NCBI GenBank assembly: GCA_031963465.1
Contig: JASSUG010000012.1
Location: 1-28,036, forward strand
Direction: 5' to 3'
Length of the DNA: 28,036 bases
DNA from: Mycoavidus cysteinexigens_B
GTDB lineage: Bacteria; Pseudomonadota; Gammaproteobacteria; Burkholderiales; Burkholderiaceae
The notes under the pieces are model-generated. The model was not told where the DNA came from. It saw only the letters and a list, made by a program, of their open reading frames with translations, and did no database searches. Shown piece after piece: positions 1 through 7,365 of the stretch. Both the position numbers and the translations under genes were made by a program. The first letter of the stretch is position 1. Every line of letters begins with the position of its first letter.

Positions 1-447
1 GGCTTGGGCGTTTTAATGATTGCGCTAGGGGTCTGGGGATTTTATTTGCGCTGCCGCAACCGCCTGTATCACTCTCGTGCATTTTTGCGCTTTGCCTTAT
101 GGATGGGGCCGACAGGGATTATCGCCATTCTCGCCGGCTGGTACACCACTGAAATTGGCCGCCAACCTTGGACGGTCTATGGTGTGATGCGCACCGCCGA
201 CGCGGTCTCTACGCATAGCGCATTGCAACTAGGCATTTCTTTAGTGCTCTTTGTGTTGGTCTATCTAGTCGTCTTTGGGGCTGGCATCGCCTATATGATG
301 CGCTTAGCTAAAATAGGACCAATCCTCAACGAAGGCAAAGAGGAAAATCTTGGCGGGCCGGGCCAGTTACACCAACCGATGCGGCCGCTTTCGGCTGCAC
401 CCGCGGTTTTAGAAGATGAGGCACACAATGCTGATCCAAAAAACTAA
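1..447 (+). CDS. cydA: Cytochrome bd-type quinol oxidase subunit I, C-terminal part (partial at window edge)
   Basis: The frame is open from the first base, so the gene starts left of the window and only about 148 C-terminal residues are visible. Subunit I of bd oxidases carries the haems and the quinol site in the inner membrane and reduces O2 to water. Visible family marks are GWYTTEIGRQPW (about residues 41-52 of the fragment) followed by VYGVMRTADAVS, the conserved block before the last membrane helix, then a hydrophobic helix (about 75-97) and a polar cytoplasmic tail. cydB begins 33 nt after the stop and a DUF2474 gene follows it, the usual partner set of the cyanide-insensitive (CioAB) branch. 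The fragment lacks the Q-loop region, so bd-I and CIO type cannot be told apart from this subunit alone. Confidence 0.93.
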   Translation, partial: GLGVLMIALGVWGFYLRCRNRLYHSRAFLRFALWMGPTGIIAILAGWYTTEIGRQPWTVYGVMRTADAVSTHSALQLGISLVLFVLVYLVVFGAGIAYMMRLAKIGPILNEGKEENLGGPGQLHQPMRPLSAAPAVLEDEAHNADPKN

Positions 448-480
448 TCCAGAAACCTCTTTTTAATCTATTTGAGTATC

Positions 481-1497
481 ATGGGTATCGATCTTCCACT
501 CCTTTGGGCCATTATTATTTTATTTGGCGTCATGATGTACGTCATCATGGATGGCTTTGATTTGGGCATCGGCATTCTCTATCCTTTTTTTAAAAGCAAG
601 GAAGACCGCGATGTCATGATGAATACCGTAGCGCCCGTTTGGGATGGCAACGAAACCTGGCTGGTGCTCGGCGGAGCAGGCTTGCTGGCGGCTTTTCCGA
701 TTGCTTATGCAGCCATTCTGAGCGCTTTTTATCTGCCACTTATTTTTATGCTGATTGGCTTAATCTTTCGCGGCGTCGCGTTTGAGTTTCGTTTCAAAGC
801 AGCAGAACCCGAACAACATTTCTGGGATAAAGCTTTTATCGGTGGCTCAATTGCCGCCACCTTCTTCCAAGGCGTCACCTTAGGTGGATTTATTCATGGC
901 ATTGAGTCAGTCGATGTCTATACCGGCGCTTACACCGGCGACGATATACTGCACTGGCTGACGCCATTTTCGGTTTTTACGGGTTTGGGATTAGTGGCCG
1001 CTTACGCGTTACTAGGCAGCACTTGGCTCATCATGAAAACCGATGGCGAGCTACAGCAACGTATGCGCGCTCTTACCCGCCCGCTGGCCTGGATTTTGCT
1101 CGCGGTTATCGCGGTCCTGAGTGTCTGGACTCCGCTGACCCATGACGCAATTGCACACCGCTGGTTTAGTTTGCCCAATTTATTTTATTTCTTACCGGTT
1201 CCACTATTAGTCGCGCTGACTATATATCATCTGCTGCGTACCGTTAAAGATGCGCATGCTGCGCCATTCTTACTCACCTTGGTGCTGATCTTTTTGGGTT
1301 ATAGTGGACTTGGCATTAGTCTGTGGCCAAACATTATTCCACCCAATATCACTATTTGGCAGGCCTCTTCTTCTAGCCAAAGCCAAGGCTTTGCACTGAT
1401 TGGCACGCTACTCATTCTACCCGTCATACTGCTTTATACCGCATGGAGCTATTACGTCTTTCGCGGTAAAACACGTCACGGCGATGGTTATCATTAA
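481..1497 (+). CDS. cydB: Cytochrome bd-type quinol oxidase subunit II
   Basis: Subunit II of the bd/CIO oxidase is a polytopic inner-membrane protein that pairs with CydA. The start is placed at ATG 481 (MGIDLPLLW), the usual start of the family in Burkholderia; an in-frame TTG nine bases upstream would add three residues. No strong Shine-Dalgarno is visible for either, suggesting coupling to cydA. Family motifs are YVIMDGFDLGIGIL near the N-terminus and NTVAPVWDGNETWLVL at about residue 50. About eight or nine hydrophobic helices span the 338 residues, the normal length. The stop codon overlaps the ATG of the next gene by one base (TAATG), indicating translational coupling. The gene looks intact. 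Confidence 0.95.
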   Translation: MGIDLPLLWAIIILFGVMMYVIMDGFDLGIGILYPFFKSKEDRDVMMNTVAPVWDGNETWLVLGGAGLLAAFPIAYAAILSAFYLPLIFMLIGLIFRGVAFEFRFKAAEPEQHFWDKAFIGGSIAATFFQGVTLGGFIHGIESVDVYTGAYTGDDILHWLTPFSVFTGLGLVAAYALLGSTWLIMKTDGELQQRMRALTRPLAWILLAVIAVLSVWTPLTHDAIAHRWFSLPNLFYFLPVPLLVALTIYHLLRTVKDAHAAPFLLTLVLIFLGYSGLGISLWPNIIPPNITIWQASSSSQSQGFALIGTLLILPVILLYTAWSYYVFRGKTRHGDGYH

Positions 1498-1682
1498 TGC
1501 GTAATGCCTCTGAGCCTAGCAAATTACCGCCACCACACCCGATCAGCAAGCCAAGCTTAGGAGGATGGTGCAAAAAACTCGGTTGGTTTATTTTACTATG
1601 GACAGTCAGTGTCTTGGCCCTAGGCGCGGTCGCTTATCTATTTCGCATCCTTATGCGCGCGGCGGGTTTAAGCACGACTTAA
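1497..1682 (+). CDS. DUF2474 small membrane protein of the cyd/cio operon
   Basis: This 61-residue protein has a proline-rich, basic N-terminus, a conserved WCKKLGWFILLW block (about 24-35) and one transmembrane helix (about 29-54) ending in an MRAAGL motif. These features match the DUF2474 family, small single-span proteins encoded directly after cydB/cioB. By analogy with CydX they are thought to stabilise the oxidase, but I know of no firm biochemical proof for this family. Its ATG overlaps the cydB stop (TAATG), so it is almost certainly co-translated. Its 3' end overlaps the 3' end of the convergent dioxygenase gene by 15 nt. Its presence favours a CIO-like bd oxidase. Confidence 0.85.
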   Translation: MRNASEPSKLPPPHPISKPSLGGWCKKLGWFILLWTVSVLALGAVAYLFRILMRAAGLSTT

Positions 1683-2447
1683 AGCCAAAGCCACTTCGCT
1701 GTGCGACGCGGAACGCGAAGCCGGTAGCGGCGGATTGCTAATCCCGTGATAAGTAAAAACCAATGAGAACTTTACCGCATCGGTCTTATTTGGCCCCGCC
1801 GAGTGCAACGTATTGCAATGAAAAAACACCACATCCCCGGCCTCTAGCTCTGTAGAACAAGCGGTATCGATCAAGTCAATATTTTCTGGCGACTCGGCAC
1901 GAAAAAATTTCGCCTGATCAAAACGCTCAGCGGATAACTTCAAGCGCTGAGATTTAGGCACTAGCCAAAGCGCTCCATTCTCGACTTTTTCAGGGCCGAG
2001 CGCGAGCCACACAGAGACCAGGTCATCGCGCTTAAATGACCAATAACGGGCATCTCGATGCCAGCCAGTTAAGCTGCCATACGCTGGATGCTTGGTCATG
2101 ACACAGTTATGATGCACACGTGACAAAACTGCCCGCTCACCAAAATACATTTCCATCCAAGCCGCGATCTCTGGCGACCCGGCCCATTGCCGAAATAATG
2201 CATCACGGCCATACGCATCCAGCAACCGACGCACGGTTTCCCCGCCTGCCGCTTGCCGCGATACTGGGGCACCGGGATAACTCAAATCCGCCTCATATTC
2301 AAGCGGCGCAGCATTGGCGGCGAGTTGCGCCTCAGCCGCCCCTCTAATCGCCGCGCAACGCTTGGCATCGACCAAGCCACGCGCCACCACAAACCCTTCT
2401 TCGCGCAGCACTGCAATCTGTCGCTCTAATTTCAAATTATCGACCAT
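1668..2447 (-). CDS. Phytanoyl-CoA dioxygenase (PhyH) family protein
   Basis: A predicted Fe(II)/2-oxoglutarate-dependent dioxygenase of 259 residues, a normal length for the family. The double-stranded beta-helix signature is visible: a HxD metal motif in TGWHRDARYW (about residue 130), the VSVWLALGPEKVENGALWLVPKSQ strand pair, and a distal His in FFHCNTLHSAGPN, with KFSLVFTY afterwards as the likely 2-oxoglutarate-binding strand. PhyH enzymes hydroxylate varied substrates (fatty acyl-CoAs, ectoine, small metabolites), and the context does not identify this one. The start MVDNLKLERQ at 2447 has only weak ribosome-binding potential. It converges on the cyd operon with a 15-nt overlap, so transcription from the two sides probably interferes. 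Confidence 0.85.
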   Translation of the reverse strand: MVDNLKLERQIAVLREEGFVVARGLVDAKRCAAIRGAAEAQLAANAAPLEYEADLSYPGAPVSRQAAGGETVRRLLDAYGRDALFRQWAGSPEIAAWMEMYFGERAVLSRVHHNCVMTKHPAYGSLTGWHRDARYWSFKRDDLVSVWLALGPEKVENGALWLVPKSQRLKLSAERFDQAKFFRAESPENIDLIDTACSTELEAGDVVFFHCNTLHSAGPNKTDAVKFSLVFTYHGISNPPLPASRSASHSEVALALSRA

Positions 2448-2490
2448 CGTCTATTCGCCCACACCAAAATTTAGATTATGACTGTCTTTG

Positions 2491-2520
2491 GACACATTTG
2501 ACCAAGCTATCAACTATACT
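2491..2520 (+). promoter_or_regulatory. Possible promoter -10 (TATACT) before the small membrane protein gene
   Basis: TATACT at 2515-2520 matches five of six bases of a sigma-70 -10 box and lies 30 nt before the next start codon. The upstream -35 is poor: GACACA is at 18-bp spacing and the better-looking TTGACC at 2498-2503 is too close. Only the -10 is worth noting. Confidence 0.3.
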
Positions 2521-2552
2521 GAAAAAGTAACATCAAATAAACGGAGGCAATG

Positions 2553-2735
2553 ATGGAAGGTTTCACGCTCAATGATCTCATTTTGCTGCTCCCACTCGCT
2601 TTAGCGGGCGCAATTATGCTTGGCTCAATTCCCGTTGCCTCCACATTGAAATTAACCTGCTTGCGTATCGCGGGCGCCCTACTTGGGGCGTTGTTTGGCC
2701 TGATCTTTATTGAGGGATTGCCTGCTTTAGTATAG
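2553..2735 (+). CDS. Small two-helix membrane protein, function unknown
   Basis: A protein of about 60 residues consisting almost wholly of two hydrophobic helices (LILLLPLALAGAIMLGSIPV and LRIAGALLGALFGLIFIEGL) joined by a short linker. I do not recognise a named family. A strong Shine-Dalgarno, GGAGG at 2543-2547, supports a real gene. Two adjacent ATGs are possible (2550 and 2553); the second has the better 5-nt spacing and is used here. The kinase-like gene begins 9 nt after the stop, so the two are probably co-transcribed. Alternating Gly/Ala faces on the helices suggest oligomer packing, but this is speculative. Confidence 0.65.
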   Translation: MEGFTLNDLILLLPLALAGAIMLGSIPVASTLKLTCLRIAGALLGALFGLIFIEGLPALV

Positions 2736-2744
2736 CCCGGGATA

Positions 2745-3662
2745 ATGTCGGGCATGACTTCATCTGAAACATTGAATGCACCGTCTTATTTAATTGGGAT
2801 TGATGGCGGCGGCAGCAGTACGCGGGTGCTGTTAGCCGATGTACATAGTACGATCCTAGCCCAAGCGACTGGTGGACCTTCGGCACTTGGGCTAGGGGTT
2901 CATGCTGCTTGGCAGGAGGTGACGGCACTGTGCACCGCCGCCTTTAACCAAATCGGCCAACCCCTCAACTGGACTCAATGCGCAGTAGGCTGTGGTCTCG
3001 CCGGAGTTGACAATTCGGGGTGGCGCACCCAATTCATCGCACAAGCGCCTGTATGCCAAGCGCTGACGGTTGAAACAGACGGTTATACAACCCTGCTTGG
3101 CGCCCATAGCGGCCAGCCTGGCGTGATTATCGCCCTCGGCACGGGCAGTGTAGGCGTGGCTCTCAATGCGCAGGGCCAGCGCAAAATAATCGGCGGTTAT
3201 GGCTTTCCTTCCGGCGATGAAGCCAGTGGCGCAGCATTAGGTTTACGGCTTGCGCAACACGCTCAACAGGCATTGGACGCCCGTACTGCCCGCGATGCAT
3301 TTGCGACCGCGATCCTGAGCGCGATTGGCGCAGATGACCGGGAGAGTATGCTCACCTGGTTAGGCAACGCCAAGCAAACACAATACGCAGCGCTGGCGCC
3401 GTTGGTTTTTGCTCACGCTAACCACCCATTTGCACAAACGCTGCTGATCAGTGCTGGCAATGAAATCGTCAAGATGATAGAGGCGCTTGACCCAACCGGC
3501 GCTTTACCCGTTGCGCTATGCGGCGGACTGGCAGCCGCCTTGGCCCCCTATGTACCCATCACCCACAACGCGCGCTTACGGCCCGCGCAAGGCAATTCCG
3601 CACAAGGCGCATTACGGCTCGCATTATGTACGATTAGTGCTGATTTTCACTTTTTTAAATAA
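2745..3662 (+). CDS. BadF/BadG/BcrA/BcrD-type ATPase, N-acetylglucosamine/glucosamine kinase-like
   Basis: A 305-residue ASKHA-fold protein. Visible nucleotide-binding motifs are phosphate-1 LIGIDGGGSSTR (about residues 16-27), phosphate-2 IALGTGSVG (about 129-137), and an adenosine-type ALCGGLAAAL loop (about 252-261). This short stand-alone form of the BadF family usually corresponds to amino-sugar kinases (GspK/NagK-like) that phosphorylate GlcNAc or glucosamine in the cytoplasm, often in cell-wall sugar salvage. The start ATG 2745 lies 9 nt after the small membrane protein; ATG 2754 is an alternative. No other amino-sugar gene is in the window, so the substrate remains a family-level inference. 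The 3' end (HFFK) is followed by an AT-rich promoter-like stretch for the H-NS gene. Confidence 0.8.
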   Translation: MSGMTSSETLNAPSYLIGIDGGGSSTRVLLADVHSTILAQATGGPSALGLGVHAAWQEVTALCTAAFNQIGQPLNWTQCAVGCGLAGVDNSGWRTQFIAQAPVCQALTVETDGYTTLLGAHSGQPGVIIALGTGSVGVALNAQGQRKIIGGYGFPSGDEASGAALGLRLAQHAQQALDARTARDAFATAILSAIGADDRESMLTWLGNAKQTQYAALAPLVFAHANHPFAQTLLISAGNEIVKMIEALDPTGALPVALCGGLAAALAPYVPITHNARLRPAQGNSAQGALRLALCTISADFHFFK

Positions 3663-3719
3663 TCTTTTTGTGAGATCATTTATACTCTATTTTTATTTTA
3701 ATATAAGGGAAAGCAAGAG

Positions 3720-4010
3720 ATGCCCACTTATCAGGCTCTACAACTTCAAATTGAGCAATTGCAAACACAAGCGCAAGAAGCCCGGAAAAGGGAATTGACT
3801 GCTGTTATCGCTGAAATCAAGCAGAAAATAATCGATTACGATTTAAACCTTTCAGATCTAGGACTCACAAGTTCTAAGCGAACCCAAGCCGGTACCAAAG
3901 CGCCACTACCTCCTAAATATAAAAATCCACGCACAGGCCAGACCTGGAGCGGCCGTGGTAAGCCACCCAATTGGATTGCCGGTAAAAATAAAGAGAAATT
4001 CCTGCTTTAA
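3720..4010 (+). CDS. H-NS family nucleoid-associated DNA-binding protein
   Basis: A 96-residue H-NS/BpH3-type protein. Residues 5-40 form a charged, heptad-like N-terminal oligomerisation region. A short linker leads to the C-terminal DNA-binding module YKNPRTGQTWSGRG (67-80) with the TWSGRG signature that contacts the AT-rich minor groove, then KPPNWI. The family silences AT-rich, often horizontally acquired genes. An AAGGGAAAG stretch 8-15 nt upstream serves as ribosome-binding site, and the 57-nt gap before it is very AT-rich (TATACT at 3681-3686). Such genes are often multicopy in Burkholderiaceae, so this is a member of the family rather than necessarily the master H-NS. Confidence 0.9.
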   Translation: MPTYQALQLQIEQLQTQAQEARKRELTAVIAEIKQKIIDYDLNLSDLGLTSSKRTQAGTKAPLPPKYKNPRTGQTWSGRGKPPNWIAGKNKEKFLL

Positions 4011-4033
4011 TTTTTCTAAATCCACTATAAAAG

Positions 4034-4073
4034 GTATCCATTATGCGCGTGCAATTGCACGCGTAATGGATAC
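4034..4073. repeat. 40-nt near-perfect palindrome downstream of the H-NS gene
   Basis: The right arm (4055-4073, 19 nt) is fully complementary to the left arm (4034-4054, 21 nt) apart from a 2-nt bulge in the left arm. The centre GCGTGCAATTGCACGC is a perfect 16-mer. There is essentially no loop and no following T-run, so it is a cruciform-type element, REP-like unit or operator rather than a standard intrinsic terminator. It could still end hns transcription as a hairpin. Confidence 0.7.
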
Positions 4074-4280
4074 ATGCTCGCCTCGCAAATGACATTGATT
4101 TGACGATAAAGCCTCTGGATTAACGGCACTCTTCCGCAATCAATTCGGCCCGACTTGTATTAACACACAAGGCCGTCCGCTTTATCTTCGGTAAGTCTGC
4201 TTTATCTCCCAGTAAATCGGCACAGATCACTCTCCTACGAGTTTTATAGAACCCTTTCGAAACCTTATTTAGGCTAAGCG

Positions 4281-6032
4281 TTACACTTGCGCTAATCGCC
4301 GTAGTGCCGCTTGCAGTTCTGTCGGCGCATAGGCAGCGAGGACTTCTTTCACAGCGATTTCGAGCGTCGGCAGATGGGCGCGCAAGATCTCTTGTTTAAC
4401 CACCAGTAGCTGGCTAGGATGGGTTGAAAATTCAGTTAAACCCATACCCAGCAATAAACGGGTAAATGCAGGGTCCCCCGCCATTTCACCACACACTGAC
4501 ACCGCAACACCTGCTTGCTTTGCTTGCCGCAAAGTATAAGCAATTAAATGCAAGACCGCCGGATGCAACGGATCATACAAATGGGCGACCGTGCTGTCAG
4601 AGCGATCAATCGCCAGCGTATATTGAATCAGATCGTTCGTGCCAATTGACAAAAAATCAAAATGCTTTAAAAAAAGCTGGACCGCAAGTGCCGCCGCCGG
4701 AATTTCGATCATGGCGCCAAGTTTAAGTTCTGAGCTATAAACCAGCCCGGCCTCATCGCATTGACCTTTGGCTTTTGCAAGTAAATCGAGCGTTTGAGCG
4801 ATCTCTTGCGCATGCGCCAACATCGGGATGAGTAATTTCACCGGCCCAAAAGCCGAGGCCCGCAAAATAGCGCGTAACTGGGTCAGAAACATCTGTGGCT
4901 CGGATAAACTCCAACGAATCGCCCGTAGACCGAGCGCCGGATTAACCGTATCCTCAACTTCGCGCATATCAAGTGATTTATCCGCGCCCACATCAATCGT
5001 ACGAATGGTGACAGGCAAGCCTTTCATCGCCTCAATCACCCGCCGATAGGCATCAAATTGCTCTTCTTCATCGGGTAGCGCATGCTGATTATGCATGTAC
5101 AAAAACTCAGTCCGAAAAAGGCCAATGCCCACTACCCCCGCAGCCAGTGCAGCGCCCGCATCCTCAGGGAGTTCAATATTTGCATAAAGTCCGATCGGCG
5201 TGCCATCTAGGGTTTGCGTCGGCGAGAATTTAAGTCTTTGTAGTTTGCGTTGCTCCAGCGTTTTTTCGCTTTGCCGATAGATATATTCTTCCAGCACAAT
5301 CGGCGGCGGATCAACAATCACCACGCCTCGCTCGCCATCTACAATGATCAGATCATCTTGGCGAATCAAAGAACTGGCCTGTTGCACGCCAATTGCGGCC
5401 GGAATGCCTAAGCTGCGGGCCATAATTGCCGTATGCGAAGTCCGCCCACCCAAATCTGTCACAAAGCCATGAAAAACTTGGGCTTTAAATTGCAGCATGT
5501 CGGCCGGCGCGATATCGTGCGCCACAATAATCATTTCACCATGGTCAGCCGTGCTGGCTGCTTTATCGGCAATCGCCGCCACAGCAAAGGATGAGCCCGC
5601 CAAGGCTTTTAATACACGCTCGACAACTTGTTCAATATCCGCCTTACGCTCACGTAGATATTCATCTTCAATCTCATCGAAATGGCGGCCCAAACGCTCA
5701 AGCTGCTCCATCAATGCCCATTCGGCGTTGTAGTGGCGGGTACGAATCAAATCAACGGTGGCTTCGGCCAGCATTGCATCACGCAAAATCAAAGTGTGCA
5801 GATTGACGAATGCACTCATTTCGCTCGGCGCATCGAGTGGCAATTCTGCACATAAAATCTCGAGCTCACGCTGGGCCGCATCTTGCGCCGCGCAAAAGCG
5901 CGCGACTTCAGCTTCGAGCTGGTCCGGATCAATAAAATAATGATCCACTTCAAGCGCGGTGGCCGCTATCAGATAAGCCCGTCCGATCGCGATACCGCTG
6001 GAGATGGGAATTCCATGCAGCATAAAAGACAC
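4281..6032 (-). CDS. ptsI: Phosphoenolpyruvate-protein phosphotransferase (PTS Enzyme I)
   Basis: Enzyme I (583 residues, normal length) takes phosphate from PEP and passes it to HPr in the cytoplasm. The phospho-histidine motif GGRTSHTAIMARSLGIPA lies at about residues 192-209. The PEP-binding TIM-barrel carries GLFRTEFLYM, LLIPML and the catalytic Cys in SVCGEMAGDP near the C-terminus. The start is GTG at 6032 (MSFMLHGIPIS): AGGAG sits 6 nt upstream, whereas the in-frame ATG at 6023 would be 15 nt away. The order EIIA-ptsH-ptsI on the minus strand indicates one operon, with a 55-nt gap after ptsH. No sugar permease is nearby, so the likely role is a regulatory phosphorelay, as proposed for EIIA-Man/HPr/EI sets in betaproteobacteria. 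Confidence 0.95.
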   Translation of the reverse strand: MSFMLHGIPISSGIAIGRAYLIAATALEVDHYFIDPDQLEAEVARFCAAQDAAQRELEILCAELPLDAPSEMSAFVNLHTLILRDAMLAEATVDLIRTRHYNAEWALMEQLERLGRHFDEIEDEYLRERKADIEQVVERVLKALAGSSFAVAAIADKAASTADHGEMIIVAHDIAPADMLQFKAQVFHGFVTDLGGRTSHTAIMARSLGIPAAIGVQQASSLIRQDDLIIVDGERGVVIVDPPPIVLEEYIYRQSEKTLEQRKLQRLKFSPTQTLDGTPIGLYANIELPEDAGAALAAGVVGIGLFRTEFLYMHNQHALPDEEEQFDAYRRVIEAMKGLPVTIRTIDVGADKSLDMREVEDTVNPALGLRAIRWSLSEPQMFLTQLRAILRASAFGPVKLLIPMLAHAQEIAQTLDLLAKAKGQCDEAGLVYSSELKLGAMIEIPAAALAVQLFLKHFDFLSIGTNDLIQYTLAIDRSDSTVAHLYDPLHPAVLHLIAYTLRQAKQAGVAVSVCGEMAGDPAFTRLLLGMGLTEFSTHPSQLLVVKQEILRAHLPTLEIAVKEVLAAYAPTELQAALRRLAQV

Positions 6033-6087
6033 GCGAATCTCCTAAGGTAACCTTTTTGTTTTGATTTGCGAACGATTTAACAACTGA

Positions 6088-6357
6088 CTACCCCCCTTCG
6101 TCAAACTTGTCTGCGACCAATGCTAGCAGCGCTGCCATGGCCTCGGCTTCATCCACCCCGTCTGCTTCAATTAATACGGAACTACCGATGCCAGCCGCCA
6201 ACATCATGACGCCCATAATACTCTTAGCATTAATTCGGCGACCGTTACGCGTGATCCAGATTTGAGATTGGTAACGCGCAGCAAGTTGCGTCAGTTTGGC
6301 AGAAGCGCGTGCGTGCAGGCCCAGTTTATTAACAATGATGGTTTCTTGTTGCAGCAT
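6088..6357 (-). CDS. ptsH: HPr phosphocarrier protein
   Basis: HPr carries phosphate from Enzyme I to EIIA proteins. The start is set at ATG 6357 (MLQQETIIVNKLGLHARAS), giving 89 residues, the usual length; 30 extra in-frame codons upstream lie within the EIIA gene and show no HPr homology. The active His is in GLHARASAKL (about residue 15), and the Ser-46 region NAKSIMGVMMLA is conserved, leaving open regulation by HPr kinase, which Burkholderiaceae possess. The gene begins 29 nt inside the end of the EIIA gene and lacks a strong Shine-Dalgarno, so its translation is probably coupled to EIIA. Confidence 0.95.
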   Translation of the reverse strand: MLQQETIIVNKLGLHARASAKLTQLAARYQSQIWITRNGRRINAKSIMGVMMLAAGIGSSVLIEADGVDEAEAMAALLALVADKFDEGG

Positions 6358-6799
6358 GGTACTCGGGTTGGTAAAACTCAGATAAAGATGAAGTGGGCGG
6401 TAAAGGACCCGAGGGCATAGTGATCGCTTGAATACCGTTTGTGCCACCCGCTAGCGCTTTCTCAGCCAACTGATCAAGCGGGGTTGTACGATAGCAAACA
6501 GCCCGTACCAGCATCGGCAAATTAACCCCGGCCAGCACCCGTACCTGGGGCAGGTGGATCAAATGACTCGCAATATTGGCAGGCGTTGCCCCGAAAAGAT
6601 CAGTCAGCACCAGCGCGCCATTGTCTTTGATTAAGCAAGACAGTTCATTGTGCGCGACGGCAAGTAGCTCTGCTGGATCGCTATCGGGGACAACATCAAT
6701 CGCCCCAATGCGCGTCGGCAGCTCACCATAAATATGCGACAGGCAGCATTTTAAAGCGCCCGCGAGCGGAGCATGTGCGATGATTAGAATACCTGCCAT
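6329..6799 (-). CDS. PTS EIIA component, mannose family
   Basis: A 156-residue cytoplasmic EIIA of the mannose family. The N-terminal MAGILIIAHAPLAGAL contains the phospho-acceptor His at about position 9. TDLFGATPANIA (about 66-77) and AGVNLPMLVRAVCYR (about 89-103) are diagnostic. Single-domain EIIA-Man proteins next to ptsHI, without IIB/IIC/IID, are typical of betaproteobacteria and are considered regulatory. The last 30 or so residues are low in similarity to anything I recall for the family and run 29 nt into ptsH. In related genomes I recall gshB directly upstream; here glnK follows after only 119 bp. Confidence 0.9.
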   Translation of the reverse strand: MAGILIIAHAPLAGALKCCLSHIYGELPTRIGAIDVVPDSDPAELLAVAHNELSCLIKDNGALVLTDLFGATPANIASHLIHLPQVRVLAGVNLPMLVRAVCYRTTPLDQLAEKALAGGTNGIQAITMPSGPLPPTSSLSEFYQPEYHAATRNHHC

Positions 6800-6918
6800 A
6801 TCAGCCTAAAGTAGAAGACCCTATGACTATGCAATACTGTAGTCGAGTACAAAATACCATTTATAACCAGCCTAGCATATACTAATATACGTATGATAAT
6901 GCACTTTGTTGCGAATAC

Positions 6919-7257
6919 TTAAAGGGCATTCGTGCCCGTTTCGCCAGTGCGAATACGGATTGCTTGTTCGATCGGCGCCACAAAAATTTTGCCATCGCCA
7001 ATTTTTCCTGTGCGTGCCGTGCGCTCAATGGCATCAATCACCTGCTCAACGAGTTCTTTCGATACGGCAATCTCAATTTTGACTTTCGGCAAAAAATCGA
7101 TCACATATTCAGCGCCACGATATAATTCCGTATGCCCTTTCTGTCGGCCAAAACCTTTAACTTCGGTCACGGTGATCCCAGAAATACCAATTTCTGATAA
7201 GGCTTCACGCACTTCATCGAGTTTAAATGGCTTGATGATTGCGGTAATCCATTTCAT
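6919..7257 (-). CDS. glnK: Nitrogen regulatory P-II protein, GlnK type
   Basis: A P-II signalling protein (112 residues, canonical length) that senses 2-oxoglutarate and ATP/ADP. Its T-loop GHTELYRGAEYVIDFLPK contains the uridylylated Tyr-51, and TGKIGDGKIF followed by IRIRTGETG are the P-II signatures. The N-terminus MKWITAIIKPFKLDE resembles, from memory, the amtB-linked GlnK paralogue of Burkholderia rather than GlnB. GlnK normally caps the ammonium channel AmtB encoded directly downstream; no amtB is present here, and the next gene in the same direction is the PTS EIIA. The start is supported by GGAG 8 nt upstream. Confidence 0.93.
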   Translation of the reverse strand: MKWITAIIKPFKLDEVREALSEIGISGITVTEVKGFGRQKGHTELYRGAEYVIDFLPKVKIEIAVSKELVEQVIDAIERTARTGKIGDGKIFVAPIEQAIRIRTGETGTNAL

Positions 7258-7302
7258 TAAAAAACTCCGTCAAAAACCAAAAAATATTTGTCTAGCCTAA
7301 AT

Positions 7303-7319
7303 GGCTAATTCGTACCCAA
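7303..7319 (-). promoter_or_regulatory. Weak sigma-54-like promoter candidate upstream of glnK
   Basis: Read on the minus strand this is TTGGGTACGAATTAGCC, which keeps the minimal GG-N10-GC of -24/-12 promoters but misses several other consensus bases. It is 46-62 nt before the glnK start. glnK genes are often RpoN/NtrC-controlled, which makes it plausible but unproven. Confidence 0.3.
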
Positions 7320-7365
7320 TAGACTTAAGTATACGAGGCATTCATGCTACAGTCGTCTTATCTAA

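Noticed and set aside
6358..6447. Thirty extra N-terminal residues for HPr
   Set aside because: They are the EIIA gene read in another frame; HPr proteins begin at the MLQQETIIV equivalent.
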